This document shows positions 25,468-34,753 of a stretch of DNA of 64,000 bases, piece after piece. The first letter of the stretch is position 1; the number at the start of each line of letters is the position of its first letter. The stretch spans positions 456,706 through 520,705 of the forward strand of contig NZ_LRML01000002.1 in the NCBI RefSeq assembly GCF_001647285.1. Direction: 5' to 3'. The translations under genes and the position numbers were made by a program. A model generated the notes under the pieces. The model did not search any database and was not told where the DNA came from. It worked only from the letters and a program-made list of their open reading frames with translations. The stretch comes from Rufibacter roseus. GTDB taxonomy: Bacteria > Bacteroidota > Bacteroidia > Cytophagales > Hymenobacteraceae.

Positions 25468-27792
25468 ATGCCGAATAGCCGGCTTATACAGCTTTTCCTC
25501 TGTACTGTCCTCTTGTTTACCTGTGCACCTGTCATAGCGCAGGAACGTGTTACCCTTAGTGGCACCTTGACCTCTGCAAAAACCGGGGAGCCTCTTATTG
25601 GGGCCAGTATTGCCGTAGTAGGTACTTCAAGCGGAGTCAATACCGATATTGAAGGCAAGTATAGTCTGCTCATTCCGAAGGGAAACAGGCAGGTACAATT
25701 TACTTATCTGGGATATGAAACTATTACCCGTGAACTAAACCTCACCAGAAACACCACCCTTAACCTGGCCTTGCAAGAGGCAGACAATAAACTGGAGGAG
25801 GTAGTGGTAGAGTCGCAACGGAATTCATTTGAAGAGCGTCTGACTTCTCCACAAATGAGTTTAGAGACCCTCACTACCCGTGAAGCCAAATTATTGCCTG
25901 CTCTTTTTGGGGAGGTAGATATAATCAAGACGTTGCAATTAAAGCCTGGCATTCAATCTGGCGGCGAAGGTTCCAGCGGTATGTTTGTGCGCGGGGGAAG
26001 CAACGACCAAAATCTTGTGCTCATTGACAATGCTTTGGTGTACAACCCCAGTCACTTGTTTGGTTTCTTCAGTGTGTTCAACCCTGATGCCATGCAGGGC
26101 GTGGAACTGTATAAAGGCGGATTTCCGGCTCAGTTTGGGGGCCGACTGTCCAGCGTGCTGGATGTAAAAATGCGCGAGGGCAACAAAGAAGAGTATGACG
26201 TATCAGGTGGGGTAGGTCTCATTGCCTCTCGCCTAACGGTGGAAGGCCCCATCCAGAAAGGCAAGTCGTCTTTTTTGGTTTCTGGCCGCCGAACGTATGT
26301 AGATGTATTCACCCGCATGATCAATGAAGCAAAGGAAGGCGATCCTGACTGGAGCCCAATTCCGGACTATTACTTCTATGATTTCAACGCCAAAGCCACT
26401 TTTGACTTGGGCCCCAAAGACAGATTATTTATAAGTGGTTACTATGGCCGTGACTTCTTCAAGTTCTACGATGCAAACTTCAACTTCAATTTTAACTGGG
26501 GTAATACCGTGGGCTCCGTACGCTGGAGCCATTTGTTCTCACCCAAGTTTTTCGTGAACACCATGGTCACCTCTTCTAGCTATGCCTATGAAATCAAAAA
26601 CCAGCTAGACGTATTTGACTTCAGCCTTACCTCCAATATATCGGATCTGAATGCCAAAGTTGATTTTGAGTACCTACCAAACGAGCAGCACCACATCAAG
26701 TTCGGAAGCTCTGTTACTGACCACACCTTTGTGGTTGGCCGATTAGAGGCGGGCTCTAATGATGGGGAACTTTCAGTGGAAGCAGGCAACGAGTACAAGG
26801 GTCAGGAATATGGCGCTTACGTGTCTGATGACTGGACCATTCACCCCACCTTTACCTTAAGCTACGGCCTGCGGCTGTCTGGCTTTTTGAACAACGGCAA
26901 CAACTACAATGGTATTGAACCACGGTTGGCAGCCAGTTACCGCCTTAACGAAACCCTTACGCTTAAAGGAAACTACACCCGCATGTTCCAATATGTGCAC
27001 CTGGTTTCCAACTCCGGCGCATCGTTGCCCACTGACATCTGGTACCCTTCCAGCCCTGGCGTTAAGCCCCAGATTTCTGACCAATTCGCTTTGGGTCTGA
27101 CCAAGGTTCATAAGAAAGATTACCTCTTCAGCACCGAGGTTTATTACAAGACCATGAGCCGACAGCTAGACTTAAGAGACGGGGCGCAGATTTTTGGAGT
27201 AGAAGAGCTAGAGCCTGAATTTGTGTTTGGTACCGGCAAGAGCTACGGACAAGAATTTTACTTCGAGAAAAAAGGCGGCAAAACCACTGGCTGGATTGGC
27301 TACACCCTCTCCTGGACCAACCGTACCTTCCCCGACATCAATAACGGGAAAACGTTCCCTGCCCGCTTTGACCGGCGCCATGATATATCTATTGTGGCTA
27401 TTCATGAGTGGAACGACCGCATTAGCGCTACCGCCACGTTTGTGTATGGCACCGGCGATGCCTACTCATTACCTGTGCAGCGTTTCGTTTTTCAGGATGT
27501 GCCGGGCGAAGATTTTACTGTCATACCCATATATCCGGAACGCAACTCCTTCCGCCTTGCCCCCTACCACCGCATGGATTTAGGATTAGTGTACAAACTA
27601 AAGCCTAAGCGTGGCTCATCAGACCTTACGTTTAGCGTATACAATGTATACAACCGTAGAAACCCCTACTTTGTATATTTTGAAACAATCTGGAATGAAG
27701 AAGAGCAGACCCGGGAAATCTTAGGGTTTTCCGCAAAACAGGTTTCACTGTTCCCTATCATTCCGTCCATTACTTATAATTTCAAATTTTGA
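25468..27792 (+). CDS. TonB-dependent receptor with carboxypeptidase-like regulatory domain
   Basis: Outer-membrane importer driven by TonB. Start set at ATG 25468, giving a signal peptide (MPNSRLIQLFLCTVLLFTCA...VIAQ) and 774 residues; the frame is open 75 bases earlier. After the signal, a CarboxypepD_reg-like domain (TLSGTLTSAKTGEPLIGASI...GNRQVQFTYLGYE) precedes the plug (SGMFVRGGSNDQNLVLIDNA) and a large barrel ending VSLFPIIPSITYNFKF with a terminal aromatic residue. It lacks the SusC signature and has no SusD partner; the next gene is a DUF4249 lipoprotein, a common pairing in Bacteroidota. Substrate unknown. Confidence 0.93.
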   Translation: MPNSRLIQLFLCTVLLFTCAPVIAQERVTLSGTLTSAKTGEPLIGASIAVVGTSSGVNTDIEGKYSLLIPKGNRQVQFTYLGYETITRELNLTRNTTLNLALQEADNKLEEVVVESQRNSFEERLTSPQMSLETLTTREAKLLPALFGEVDIIKTLQLKPGIQSGGEGSSGMFVRGGSNDQNLVLIDNALVYNPSHLFGFFSVFNPDAMQGVELYKGGFPAQFGGRLSSVLDVKMREGNKEEYDVSGGVGLIASRLTVEGPIQKGKSSFLVSGRRTYVDVFTRMINEAKEGDPDWSPIPDYYFYDFNAKATFDLGPKDRLFISGYYGRDFFKFYDANFNFNFNWGNTVGSVRWSHLFSPKFFVNTMVTSSSYAYEIKNQLDVFDFSLTSNISDLNAKVDFEYLPNEQHHIKFGSSVTDHTFVVGRLEAGSNDGELSVEAGNEYKGQEYGAYVSDDWTIHPTFTLSYGLRLSGFLNNGNNYNGIEPRLAASYRLNETLTLKGNYTRMFQYVHLVSNSGASLPTDIWYPSSPGVKPQISDQFALGLTKVHKKDYLFSTEVYYKTMSRQLDLRDGAQIFGVEELEPEFVFGTGKSYGQEFYFEKKGGKTTGWIGYTLSWTNRTFPDINNGKTFPARFDRRHDISIVAIHEWNDRISATATFVYGTGDAYSLPVQRFVFQDVPGEDFTVIPIYPERNSFRLAPYHRMDLGLVYKLKPKRGSSDLTFSVYNVYNRRNPYFVYFETIWNEEEQTREILGFSAKQVSLFPIIPSITYNFKF

Positions 27793-28634
27793 TGAACATA
27801 AAATACATTCTTCAACTTTTCTGCCTTTTAGGTGTCATGGTTACTGTGACTTCCTGTGACATGGAGCAGGAAATAGAAGTAAAACTGCCCAGGTTAGAGC
27901 CTCAGCTAGTAGTGGAGTGTTATTTAGAAAATGGTAAACCAATTCGTTTGACGCTTTCTGAATCATCAGGCTATTTTGATGCCATACAGCCTACCATAGT
28001 AGATAATGCCACTGTGTCTATCACGAAAAACGATGAAGAGCCAATTCTACTTACCTATAGATTAGAGGCCGATGTAAAAACCCAGAAAGTGTACACCTAC
28101 TACAGCACGAAAGTGATCAGAAGTCAACCTGGTGATGTGTACAAATTACTGATCACTGACCCGAAAGGAAGGCGGCTTACAGGAACTACCACGGTTTTAC
28201 CCAGCATACCCATTGACAGCCTAGGCTATAAGTTCAATGACAAACCAGATGAGAGCAAAGAAGCTTACTTGCTAGTTCGTTGGCAAGATGACCCAAGCAC
28301 CAGGAACTTCTACCGCCTTTTGGTGCACAAGCCGGATACAATGCAGGTAGATAACGTAAATAGTCTTTTAGATCGTGAAATAACTGATGAGTTGCAGAAC
28401 GGCAAGAAGATTACCTACTTCAGTACTTACCGGTTTAAGCCAAATGACACCTTAACAGTTAAACTCTTTAATGCGGAAGAAGCCTATTACCGTTTTGTTA
28501 GTAGCGTAGAAGATGCCAGACGAGCCAACGGTAATCCTTTTGCACAACCAGTTGTGATCAATAATACAGTAGCGGGCGGTTTTGGTGTATTCACGCATCT
28601 TAATTATTCCACTAAGGAAATAATATTGAAATAG
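27792..28634 (+). CDS. DUF4249 lipoprotein, partner of the TonB receptor
   Basis: Lipoprotein of 280 residues. The ATG at 27792 overlaps the receptor stop (TGATG), indicating translational coupling. The signal ends in a lipobox VTVTSCDM with Cys near 22. The mature part shows the DUF4249 layout: EIEVKLPRLEPQLVVECYLENGKPIRLTLSES at the start, then beta-rich sections with RSQPGDVYKLLI and GTTTVLPSIPIDSL, and the ending VINNTVAGGFGVFTHLN. These proteins accompany TonB receptors and probably sit on the outer membrane facing outward, possibly in ligand capture; the function is unproven. Both genes end at a strong terminator at 28704. Confidence 0.88.
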   Translation: MNIKYILQLFCLLGVMVTVTSCDMEQEIEVKLPRLEPQLVVECYLENGKPIRLTLSESSGYFDAIQPTIVDNATVSITKNDEEPILLTYRLEADVKTQKVYTYYSTKVIRSQPGDVYKLLITDPKGRRLTGTTTVLPSIPIDSLGYKFNDKPDESKEAYLLVRWQDDPSTRNFYRLLVHKPDTMQVDNVNSLLDREITDELQNGKKITYFSTYRFKPNDTLTVKLFNAEEAYYRFVSSVEDARRANGNPFAQPVVINNTVAGGFGVFTHLNYSTKEIILK

Positions 28635-28703
28635 CAGCAGCTATTCACTCTTTCATTCAGGGGAGATTCATATACATTTGAATGCTCTAACCTTCTTCAG
28701 CCT

Positions 28704-28750
28704 CAATGAAAAAGCCATTCCACCTAATAAGGAGAATGGCTTTTTCATTG
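28704..28750. terminator. Bidirectional terminator between DUF4249 and PNP genes
   Basis: Seventeen-base perfect stem, CAATGAAAAAGCCATTC (28704-28720) with its complement (28734-28750), 13-base loop, A run on the left and T run on the right; the flanking genes are convergent. Confidence 0.92.
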
Positions 28751-28855
28751 AGATAGATGGCAAATAAATCCAAAGTTTTATTGTAAATGTGAGATGCACA
28801 TAAGATCATCTAAGAAAATAGATGCCCTATTTTGACTGGGTTAACATCTCTGTTC

Positions 28856-29671
28856 TTATTGTCTTTTTATCAGCTCCTTAATCAGCAACGTCATATTTGG
28901 TTCTGCTTTGGCGGCGGCTTCCAATATATCCAGCAGTACTACCTTCTTAATTTTGCCTGGTACGCACATATCAGTGATAACAGACACAGCAAACACCGGT
29001 AGCCCCATGTGAACAGCCGCAATGACTTCGGGCACGGTGCTCATACCAACGGCATCGGCTCCAATGTTGCTTAAATAACGGTACTCAGCTTTGGTTTCCA
29101 GCATTGGGCCCGGCACACTCACATACACCCCAGACTTTACTGGCAACTGATGCCGCGCAGCAATATCTAATGCCTGGCTGATCAGGTGTTCATTGTACGG
29201 CTCGCTCATATCTGGGAAGCGCGGCCCCAATTCGTCTACATTTTTACCTATGAGCGGGTTTGTAGGCAATAGGTTGATATGATCTGTAATCACCATCAAC
29301 TCAGAGGTATTGAATTCTGGGTTCAGTCCGCCGGCGGCGTTGCTCACAAAGAGCTTTTGAATCCCCAATAGCTTCATGACCCTGATCGGGAACACCACCT
29401 GCTCCATGTTGTAGCCTTCATAGAAGTGGAACCGTCCTTGCATGACCACCACATTCCGGCCGCCTAACTTCCCAAAGATCAGCTTACCCGAATGGCTTTC
29501 AACCGTTGATACCGGGAAATGCGGAATATCAGCGTAGTTTAAGCTGTGCTGCACCTCTATATCATTTACCAACGCCCCTAAACCTGTTCCTAATACTACC
29601 CCGAAATCGGGTTGGAAATGGTTCGTTTGCTGCCGGATAAAATCTGTCGCTTCTTGTAGTAACTGTATCAT
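28856..29671 (-). CDS. Purine-nucleoside phosphorylase (trimeric, PNP-I class)
   Basis: Cleaves purine ribonucleosides with phosphate to base and ribose-1-phosphate in nucleoside salvage. The 271 residues show the phosphate-binding GVVLGTGLGALV (about residues 24-35), SHSGKLIFGKLGG, the GRFHFYEGY segment, VSNAAGGLNPEF, and VGMSTVPEVIAAVHMGLPVFAVS with substrate-binding residues (EVIAA). These are typical of the trimeric family 2 nucleoside phosphorylases (guanosine/inosine specific in most members). Start at ATG 29671. Convergent with the DUF4249 gene; R copy 14 sits just upstream. Confidence 0.94.
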   Translation of the reverse strand: MIQLLQEATDFIRQQTNHFQPDFGVVLGTGLGALVNDIEVQHSLNYADIPHFPVSTVESHSGKLIFGKLGGRNVVVMQGRFHFYEGYNMEQVVFPIRVMKLLGIQKLFVSNAAGGLNPEFNTSELMVITDHINLLPTNPLIGKNVDELGPRFPDMSEPYNEHLISQALDIAARHQLPVKSGVYVSVPGPMLETKAEYRYLSNIGADAVGMSTVPEVIAAVHMGLPVFAVSVITDMCVPGKIKKVVLLDILEAAAKAEPNMTLLIKELIKRQ

Positions 29672-29689
29672 GTGTCTGTTTAGATTTGT

Positions 29690-29730
29690 CTGTTTTTAGC
29701 CTGTTTTTCAGAATACAGGTCAAAAACGAT
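29690..29730. repeat. R palindrome copy 14
   Basis: TCTGTTTTTAGCCTGTTTTTCA, then GAATACAGGTCAAAAACGA. It lies 19 bases upstream of the PNP start, thus between it and the promoter if there is one, or within the leader. Confidence 0.7.
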
Positions 29731-29847
29731 TCAAAGTTATAGGAACGCAAGGTCGCAAAAAATGACAAAAGTCTCCTTCTGTATCTACAGCAGCGGCTCC
29801 TGAAGGTTCTACTCTGACTTACTCAACAAATATTATTTTACCTCTAC

Positions 29848-29887
29848 CACAAAAAAAATGCTGCTCTAGAGCAGCATTTTTTTTGTG
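29848..29887. terminator. Perfect 40-base palindromic terminator before PNP, after sppA
   Basis: The stretch from 29848 to 29887 is an exact palindrome (20-base arms): CAC, eight A, TGCTGCTCT and the complement. A and T runs flank the GC core, so it works on either strand. It is 12 bases past the sppA stop on the minus strand. Confidence 0.9.
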
Positions 29888-29899
29888 AGATATTTACCA

Positions 29900-31672
29900 C
29901 TAATATATTTCTAACTCAAACGGCATTCGCGCCTGCACACCCTGCATTTGCTGCACTTTTTGCAGTTGCAGGTAATATGGCAACATATCTCCTAATTCCT
30001 GTTGCAGGCTGTGCATTCTCATTTGGGTTTCAGCATCAGAGAAGAAGCTTTCAAAGAATGACTTTTGGGCAGGAAGGGTACGGAGTCGGTAATCTCCTTC
30101 TTTTAGTTTCGCTTTTTTAGCCGCTATGGCAATGGCTTCTTCCATACCACCCAGCACATCTACCAGTCCCCGTTCTTTTGCTTCAATACCAGACCAAACT
30201 CTTCCAGAGGCTATTTCTTTTAGCTGGGCATGTGACATATTTCTCGCCTTGGCTGCCTTAGAGGTAAAATCTTCGTAAATACGCTCCACCTCTAGCTGAA
30301 TGTGTCTTTTCTCGTACTCCGTCATTGGGCGTGTAATAGTAGGAATATCTGAGAAATGACCTGTTTTCACTCTGTCAGTAGTGATGCCTAACTTGTTTTT
30401 CAGGAAATCTTCAAGATTCGCCATCATGCCGAACACCCCAATGCTGCCGGTAATGGAGTTAGGATGCGCCACAATGGTATCGGCGGCCATGGCAATATAA
30501 TACCCGCCAGAGGCCGCTACATCTGACATAGACGCAATAACCGGCTTCACCTTTTTGGTAAGCATTACTTCGCGCCAAATTACGTCTGAGGCTAAAGAGC
30601 TACCACCTGGTGAGTTTATCCGTATCACCACCGCTTTAACTTTTTTATCTAACCGTGCTTTTCTGATGGCTTCAGACATGCTCTCGCTTCCAATGGAACC
30701 TTCGTCACCTTTACCGCCCGTGATTTCACCGGTAGCGTAAATCACAGCAATACGATTAGAAGAAGATCCTTCTTCTTTTTTGGTGTCGGCTACTTTTTTA
30801 TAGGTACCCAGGTTCACCATCTTCAATTCCTTATCTTTTTTCACCCCTGCCTTTGCTTTCATATAAGCAGTGGCCTCGTCAAAGTAACCAAGGTGGGTGA
30901 CTAACCCCAATCGCTTGGCGTCTTCGGCGTTATGCACCAACATGGAATCAGAAATGTTCTTGAGAGTGGCAAAGTCTTTCTTCACTGACTTGGCCAGGTT
31001 CTGCAGCATGTAATTGTTGATGGAGTTGAGGAAGGAACGGGTTTGCTCTTTGCTGGCCTCGCTCATATTTTCCCGGATAAACGGTTCAACGGCACTTTTG
31101 TACTCCCCTACTTTAAAAATGTACGGCTTAATATCCAGCTTTTCAAGGGTGCCTTTGAAGAACATTACTTCTGTGCTAAGTCCGTTGAACTCAATAGTAC
31201 CCGATGGATTCAGGTAAAAACGATCCGCCACCGAAGCCAGATAGAAAGCCTTCTCAGTTGACAATTCGCTGTAGGCCACCACAAACTTTTTAGACTTCTT
31301 GAAGTCAAGCAGCGCATTTCTCATTTCCTCTACCGAGGCCATGCCTGCCTGCAATAAATCCAGATTCAGGAAAATGCCCTTGATGTTATCATCTGTCTTG
31401 GCTTTACGGATGGAGGCTTTGATCTCGTCCAGCCCTATACCGGTCTCGCCCAAAACATCGCCCAGACCTAAATCGGCAAAAGGGCTTTTAGGGCTGCGCT
31501 CCACCACAGGTTTGGTGAGTTTAATCTCCAGCACTGACCCTTCGTCAATGGTCACGGTATCATCTGAGGCCGCCGCGGCAATGCCCATGAGTACCAGAAA
31601 CCCCAGAAACATAAATAAAAACAGGCCAATGATAGTGGCCAACACATACTTAAGAAATTGTAACATAGACAC
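29900..31672 (-). CDS. sppA: Signal peptide peptidase SppA, 67-kDa type
   Basis: Membrane-bound serine protease that degrades cleaved signal peptides. The 590 residues are the double-domain length. Residues about 8-32 form the membrane anchor (VLATIIGLFLFMFLGFLVLMGIA). The first S49 domain includes the general-base Lys region (AYSELSTEKAFYLASVADR), the second contains the nucleophile in ASMSDVAASGGYYIAMAAD (Ser of AASGGYY) and GSIGVFGM. As in E. coli SppA, Lys is in the first half and Ser in the second. Start at ATG 31672. It seems to be a single gene on the minus strand. Confidence 0.94.
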   Translation of the reverse strand: MSMLQFLKYVLATIIGLFLFMFLGFLVLMGIAAAASDDTVTIDEGSVLEIKLTKPVVERSPKSPFADLGLGDVLGETGIGLDEIKASIRKAKTDDNIKGIFLNLDLLQAGMASVEEMRNALLDFKKSKKFVVAYSELSTEKAFYLASVADRFYLNPSGTIEFNGLSTEVMFFKGTLEKLDIKPYIFKVGEYKSAVEPFIRENMSEASKEQTRSFLNSINNYMLQNLAKSVKKDFATLKNISDSMLVHNAEDAKRLGLVTHLGYFDEATAYMKAKAGVKKDKELKMVNLGTYKKVADTKKEEGSSSNRIAVIYATGEITGGKGDEGSIGSESMSEAIRKARLDKKVKAVVIRINSPGGSSLASDVIWREVMLTKKVKPVIASMSDVAASGGYYIAMAADTIVAHPNSITGSIGVFGMMANLEDFLKNKLGITTDRVKTGHFSDIPTITRPMTEYEKRHIQLEVERIYEDFTSKAAKARNMSHAQLKEIASGRVWSGIEAKERGLVDVLGGMEEAIAIAAKKAKLKEGDYRLRTLPAQKSFFESFFSDAETQMRMHSLQQELGDMLPYYLQLQKVQQMQGVQARMPFELEIY

Positions 31673-31933
31673 GTTTATTACTGCAATGTACGTACATCTA
31701 AAGAAAATCTCTAACGCACACTATCCTATTGGTCGATAAAGCGGTAAAAGACTTACAATTACCAGAGTGTTAGTATTGCTGGCTACACCCTCTTTTTAAA
31801 CCATTGCCATACTTGATAGTTGTTAAAATGAGCAGGCTGCCTATAATTCTATTCTATAGACGTTAATATTGCAGCCGAAAACAGATTTACCCGTATGGTA
31901 AGCAAGTATATATTGCCTCCCCCTGACACACTC

Positions 31934-32521
31934 ATGTACCGACTGATTCTCATATTGCTTCTCTGCGGATTCTTTTCTTTCACCACCAGGGCCCAGTATA
32001 CCCGCAACTTCAGTGTGAAATACTTTGGTCTTACCCTGCACCCCAAAGGAGATGACAACGCAGAATTAATGCCCCTAAACCCAGATGGGAAAGGCTACTT
32101 TGTTTTTAACGTAGGCGGCAGCATCAGTTATGAGCAGTTCTTTGTACAAGATAAATTCTCAGTGAAAGCCATACAAGCCCTGTACGCAGACTGTGCTATG
32201 CAGTTTGCCGGCTTCACGCACCTGGGGCTGAGAGCTACTATTTTTCAGTTAGGACCACACTCTCTCAACGGAGGCTTAGGGCCCACGTTAGTATACCGCC
32301 GCAACTGGTCAAAATTAGATGGCTACAACCTTTCCACCTCTTTCTTCGGGGGCAACCCTTCTGATAAATGGCAGTACCGCATGATCTGGTACGCCGGTGA
32401 GTTTGAATACAACTACCGGTTTAAAGACCGCACTGACTTTTCCGTCTCTTTTGTACCAGGATACCCCAACATCATGAGCCTGTCTTTTGGCATAAGATAT
32501 TGGCTGAAGGACAAAGAGTGA
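31934..32521 (+). CDS. Exported beta-barrel-like hypothetical protein
   Basis: A 195-residue exported protein. Start chosen at ATG 31934, whose signal peptide is MYRLILILLLCGFFSFTTRAQ; the frame opens earlier at ATG 31895 with 13 residues that do not belong to a signal. The mature chain has alternating amphipathic strands (RNFSVKYFGLTLHPKG, GYFVFNVGGSISYEQFF, LGLRATIFQLGPH, FEYNYRFKDRTDFSVSFVPG) and a C-terminal MSLSFGIRYWLKDKE, suggesting a small outer-membrane barrel. Not recognised as a named family. Convergent with rarA. Confidence 0.65.
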   Translation: MYRLILILLLCGFFSFTTRAQYTRNFSVKYFGLTLHPKGDDNAELMPLNPDGKGYFVFNVGGSISYEQFFVQDKFSVKAIQALYADCAMQFAGFTHLGLRATIFQLGPHSLNGGLGPTLVYRRNWSKLDGYNLSTSFFGGNPSDKWQYRMIWYAGEFEYNYRFKDRTDFSVSFVPGYPNIMSLSFGIRYWLKDKE

Positions 32522-32589
32522 TGGATTGAATGAGTGAATTAGTGAAGGATTTAGTGAGTAATTGGATGTGGTGGTGAGAAATGAGGATA

Positions 32590-32630
32590 GCGTTTTTATG
32601 CTGTTTTTAGAAAAAGAGGCCAAAAAAATA
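32590..32630. repeat. R palindrome copy 15
   Basis: GCGTTTTTATGCTGTTTTTAG, then AAAAAGAGGCCAAAAAAATA; centre typical, right arm partly worn. Convergent gap, embedded between GTGAAT-type simple repeats. Confidence 0.65.
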
Positions 32631-32700
32631 AGATTGCTAAAAATGCTGCGTAGAATGAATATAAAATATTCGCTCAATCACACATTCACTCCTTCACCCA

Positions 32701-33975
32701 TTAGTACCTGTACCACTCGCCCCACTGGTTTCTTAAGTTCTTGCGCATTTCATTTTCCCGGGCGTTGTTGCCTGGGTTAAAGAAGATAGTGCCTTTCAGT
32801 TCCGTAGGCAAGAAATCCTGAGCCACGAAGCTGCCCTCATAATCATGCGCATATTTGTATTCGTTGCCGTAGCCAATCTCTTTCATAAGCTTGGTAGGCG
32901 CGTTGCGCAGATGCAGCGGAACCGGCGGACTCCCCTGCTCCCGCACATAGGCACGAGCAGAGCGTATAGCTTTATAAGCTGCGTTACTTTTAGGTGAAGT
33001 AGCTAGATAAATAGCCGTCTGTGAGAGCAGAATATCACACTCTGGGTAGCCTATGACCGTAACGGCCTGAAAACACTCGCTGGCCATGATCATGGCGGTG
33101 GGGTTGGCATTGCCAATATCTTCAGAGGCCATGATCAGCATGCGGCGGGCAATAAATTTAGGGTCTTCGCCGCCCTCAATCATGCGGGCCAACCAATAAA
33201 CGGTAGCATTGGGATCTGAGCCGCGCATACTTTTTATAAAGGCCGAAATGATATCATAATGCGCCTCGCCGCCTTTGTCATACAACGCCAGATTTTGCTG
33301 CGCAATTAACTTAACTTCCTCGTTGGTAATCACTACTTTATCGCCCTGGCCACTGCCGTCTATTACAATTTCCAGCAGGTTGAGCAGCTTACGGGCATCG
33401 CCGCCAGAAATGGTCAGCAGCGCCTCGTATTCCTGAACCTCCACCTCGCGTTTTTTAAATATTTCATCTTCCGCCAAGGCTTTTTTCACCAGATCAATCA
33501 GCTCCTGTTTTTCCAGAGACTTCAAAATATACACCTGGCAACGCGAGAGTAAAGCCGGAATCACCTCAAACGAAGGATTTTCCGTAGTGGCACCAATAAG
33601 GGTGACAATGCCTTTCTCCACGGCGCCAAGGAGCGCGTCTTGCTGAGATTTGTTGAAACGGTGAATCTCATCTATAAACAACACCGTGCCCTGACGCTTG
33701 CGGGCCTGTTCAATTACGTCTCTTATATCTTTTACACCGGCATTAATGGCACTAAGCGCCACAAAAGGCACCTTTAACTGACTGGCAATAATATTGGCCA
33801 AGGTAGTTTTGCCTACCCCAGGAGGTCCCCACAAGATAATGGAGGGCACCATGCCAGCCTCAATGTACCTCCGCAGAACTCCTTTTGGCCCTACAAGATG
33901 TTGTTGCCCGGCGTATTGATCAAGATTATTAGGCCTTAGGCGTTCAGCTAGTGGTGCTTTGGTTGATTGAAACAT
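32701..33975 (-). CDS. rarA: Replication-associated recombination protein A (MgsA/RarA AAA+ ATPase)
   Basis: AAA+ ATPase that acts at stalled replication forks and on single-strand DNA ends. The 424 residues show PLAERLRPNNLDQYAGQQHL at the start, Walker A GPPGVGKTT (about 50-58), Walker B LFIDEIHRFNKSQQDALL (about 103), sensor GATTENPSFEVIPALLSR, and the tetramerisation domain with KSMRGSDPNATVYWLARMIEGGEDP, the hallmark of MgsA/RarA. C-terminus LRNAPTKLMKEIGYGNEYKY is also characteristic. Start at ATG 33975. The function fits a genome with abundant hairpin sequences, but this is not evidence of a link. Confidence 0.96.
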   Translation of the reverse strand: MFQSTKAPLAERLRPNNLDQYAGQQHLVGPKGVLRRYIEAGMVPSIILWGPPGVGKTTLANIIASQLKVPFVALSAINAGVKDIRDVIEQARKRQGTVLFIDEIHRFNKSQQDALLGAVEKGIVTLIGATTENPSFEVIPALLSRCQVYILKSLEKQELIDLVKKALAEDEIFKKREVEVQEYEALLTISGGDARKLLNLLEIVIDGSGQGDKVVITNEEVKLIAQQNLALYDKGGEAHYDIISAFIKSMRGSDPNATVYWLARMIEGGEDPKFIARRMLIMASEDIGNANPTAMIMASECFQAVTVIGYPECDILLSQTAIYLATSPKSNAAYKAIRSARAYVREQGSPPVPLHLRNAPTKLMKEIGYGNEYKYAHDYEGSFVAQDFLPTELKGTIFFNPGNNARENEMRKNLRNQWGEWYRY

Positions 33976-34058
33976 GTAATCAAGTAGAATTTGAAGCGGG
34001 GGAAATAAAAGAATTTAAGATTTACCTCACGAGCCAACTAAGGCTGTAAAGTAACGCA

Positions 34059-34406
34059 TTATACAAAGATAAGCTTTGTAATGATGTCTTTGAAGACAAA
34101 GACAAGGGAGAACAGAAACAAACTATTGAGGAACAGCAAAGTAATGAGCAGAAAAAGTTTTTGCCACTTACGGGCTTCTCTTTTCCTGTAGCTTCTCAGC
34201 ACAAACAATAAGCTGATAGGCGCAAAAATGATGGCTAAAAAAAAAGTCACCCCTACTAGAAAATCTCTGTGTTCTTGTGAACCAGCGCAGTATCTAAAAT
34301 AAAACACCTCCAAAACTGCAAAAGCCATACTGCTTAGCACAATCCAGAAAAAAAGTTTTGCCTTTTTCAGATTCTCAGGAAATCTGTCTTCAAAATAAAA
34401 GTCCAT
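34059..34406 (-). CDS. Hypothetical three-helix membrane protein
   Basis: A 115-residue protein with hydrophobic segments LFFWIVLSSMAFAVLEVFYF, FLVGVTFFLAIIFAPISLLF and LFLLITLLFLNSLFLFSLVF, separated by charged loops (RSYRKREARKWQK). Probably inner-membrane. It resembles no named family that I recognise. A short polar N-terminus (MDFYFEDRFPENLKKAK) supports ATG 34406. It lies 83 bases after rarA's start region on the same strand and is probably not in an operon. Confidence 0.55.
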   Translation of the reverse strand: MDFYFEDRFPENLKKAKLFFWIVLSSMAFAVLEVFYFRYCAGSQEHRDFLVGVTFFLAIIFAPISLLFVLRSYRKREARKWQKLFLLITLLFLNSLFLFSLVFVFKDIITKLIFV

Positions 34407-34753
34407 GTGTCAATAGATGAGCGGCAGCTATGAAATTAATTTGTGCAGCGCATGAAGACAAGCGGTCAGCTCTGACTTCTACATAGAGGAAATACAACTA
34501 AGTTGAGCAGGAATTATTTTGTATTTCTATTTAATAATGCTGTTTTAGGCCTTGTTTTCGAAAACTAAGTCTAAAATAGAACTTAAAATCAGAAGTAATG
34601 GCCTAGAAAATAATTTTAGAAGTAAGAAAAACTGTCTATTTTAAGGTGTTCCTTTTATTACATTAACTGAATTGATTCTTTCTTTTCTGGCTTCTAAATA
34701 AATAAGAGCGCACCAGCTCCTCTAACGTACTATTACTTCTATTAATTACTGCT
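34407..34753. other. Divergent intergenic region with R copy 16
   Basis: A 347-base AT-rich gap between a minus-strand membrane protein gene and a plus-strand DUF1801 gene. Apart from R copy 16 (34539-34580) I see nothing recognisable. Confidence 0.5.
34539..34580. repeat. R palindrome copy 16
   Basis: GCTGTTTTAGGCCTTGTTTTC, then GAAAACTAAGTCTAAAATAGA; symmetrical centre TTTTCGAAAA. Divergent gap, so it cannot be the terminator of either gene. Confidence 0.75.

Noticed and set aside
29848..29887. 40-base perfect palindrome as a possible protein binding site or R copy
   Set aside because: A and T runs around a GC core directly after the sppA stop fit a bidirectional terminator; the sequence has no R core.
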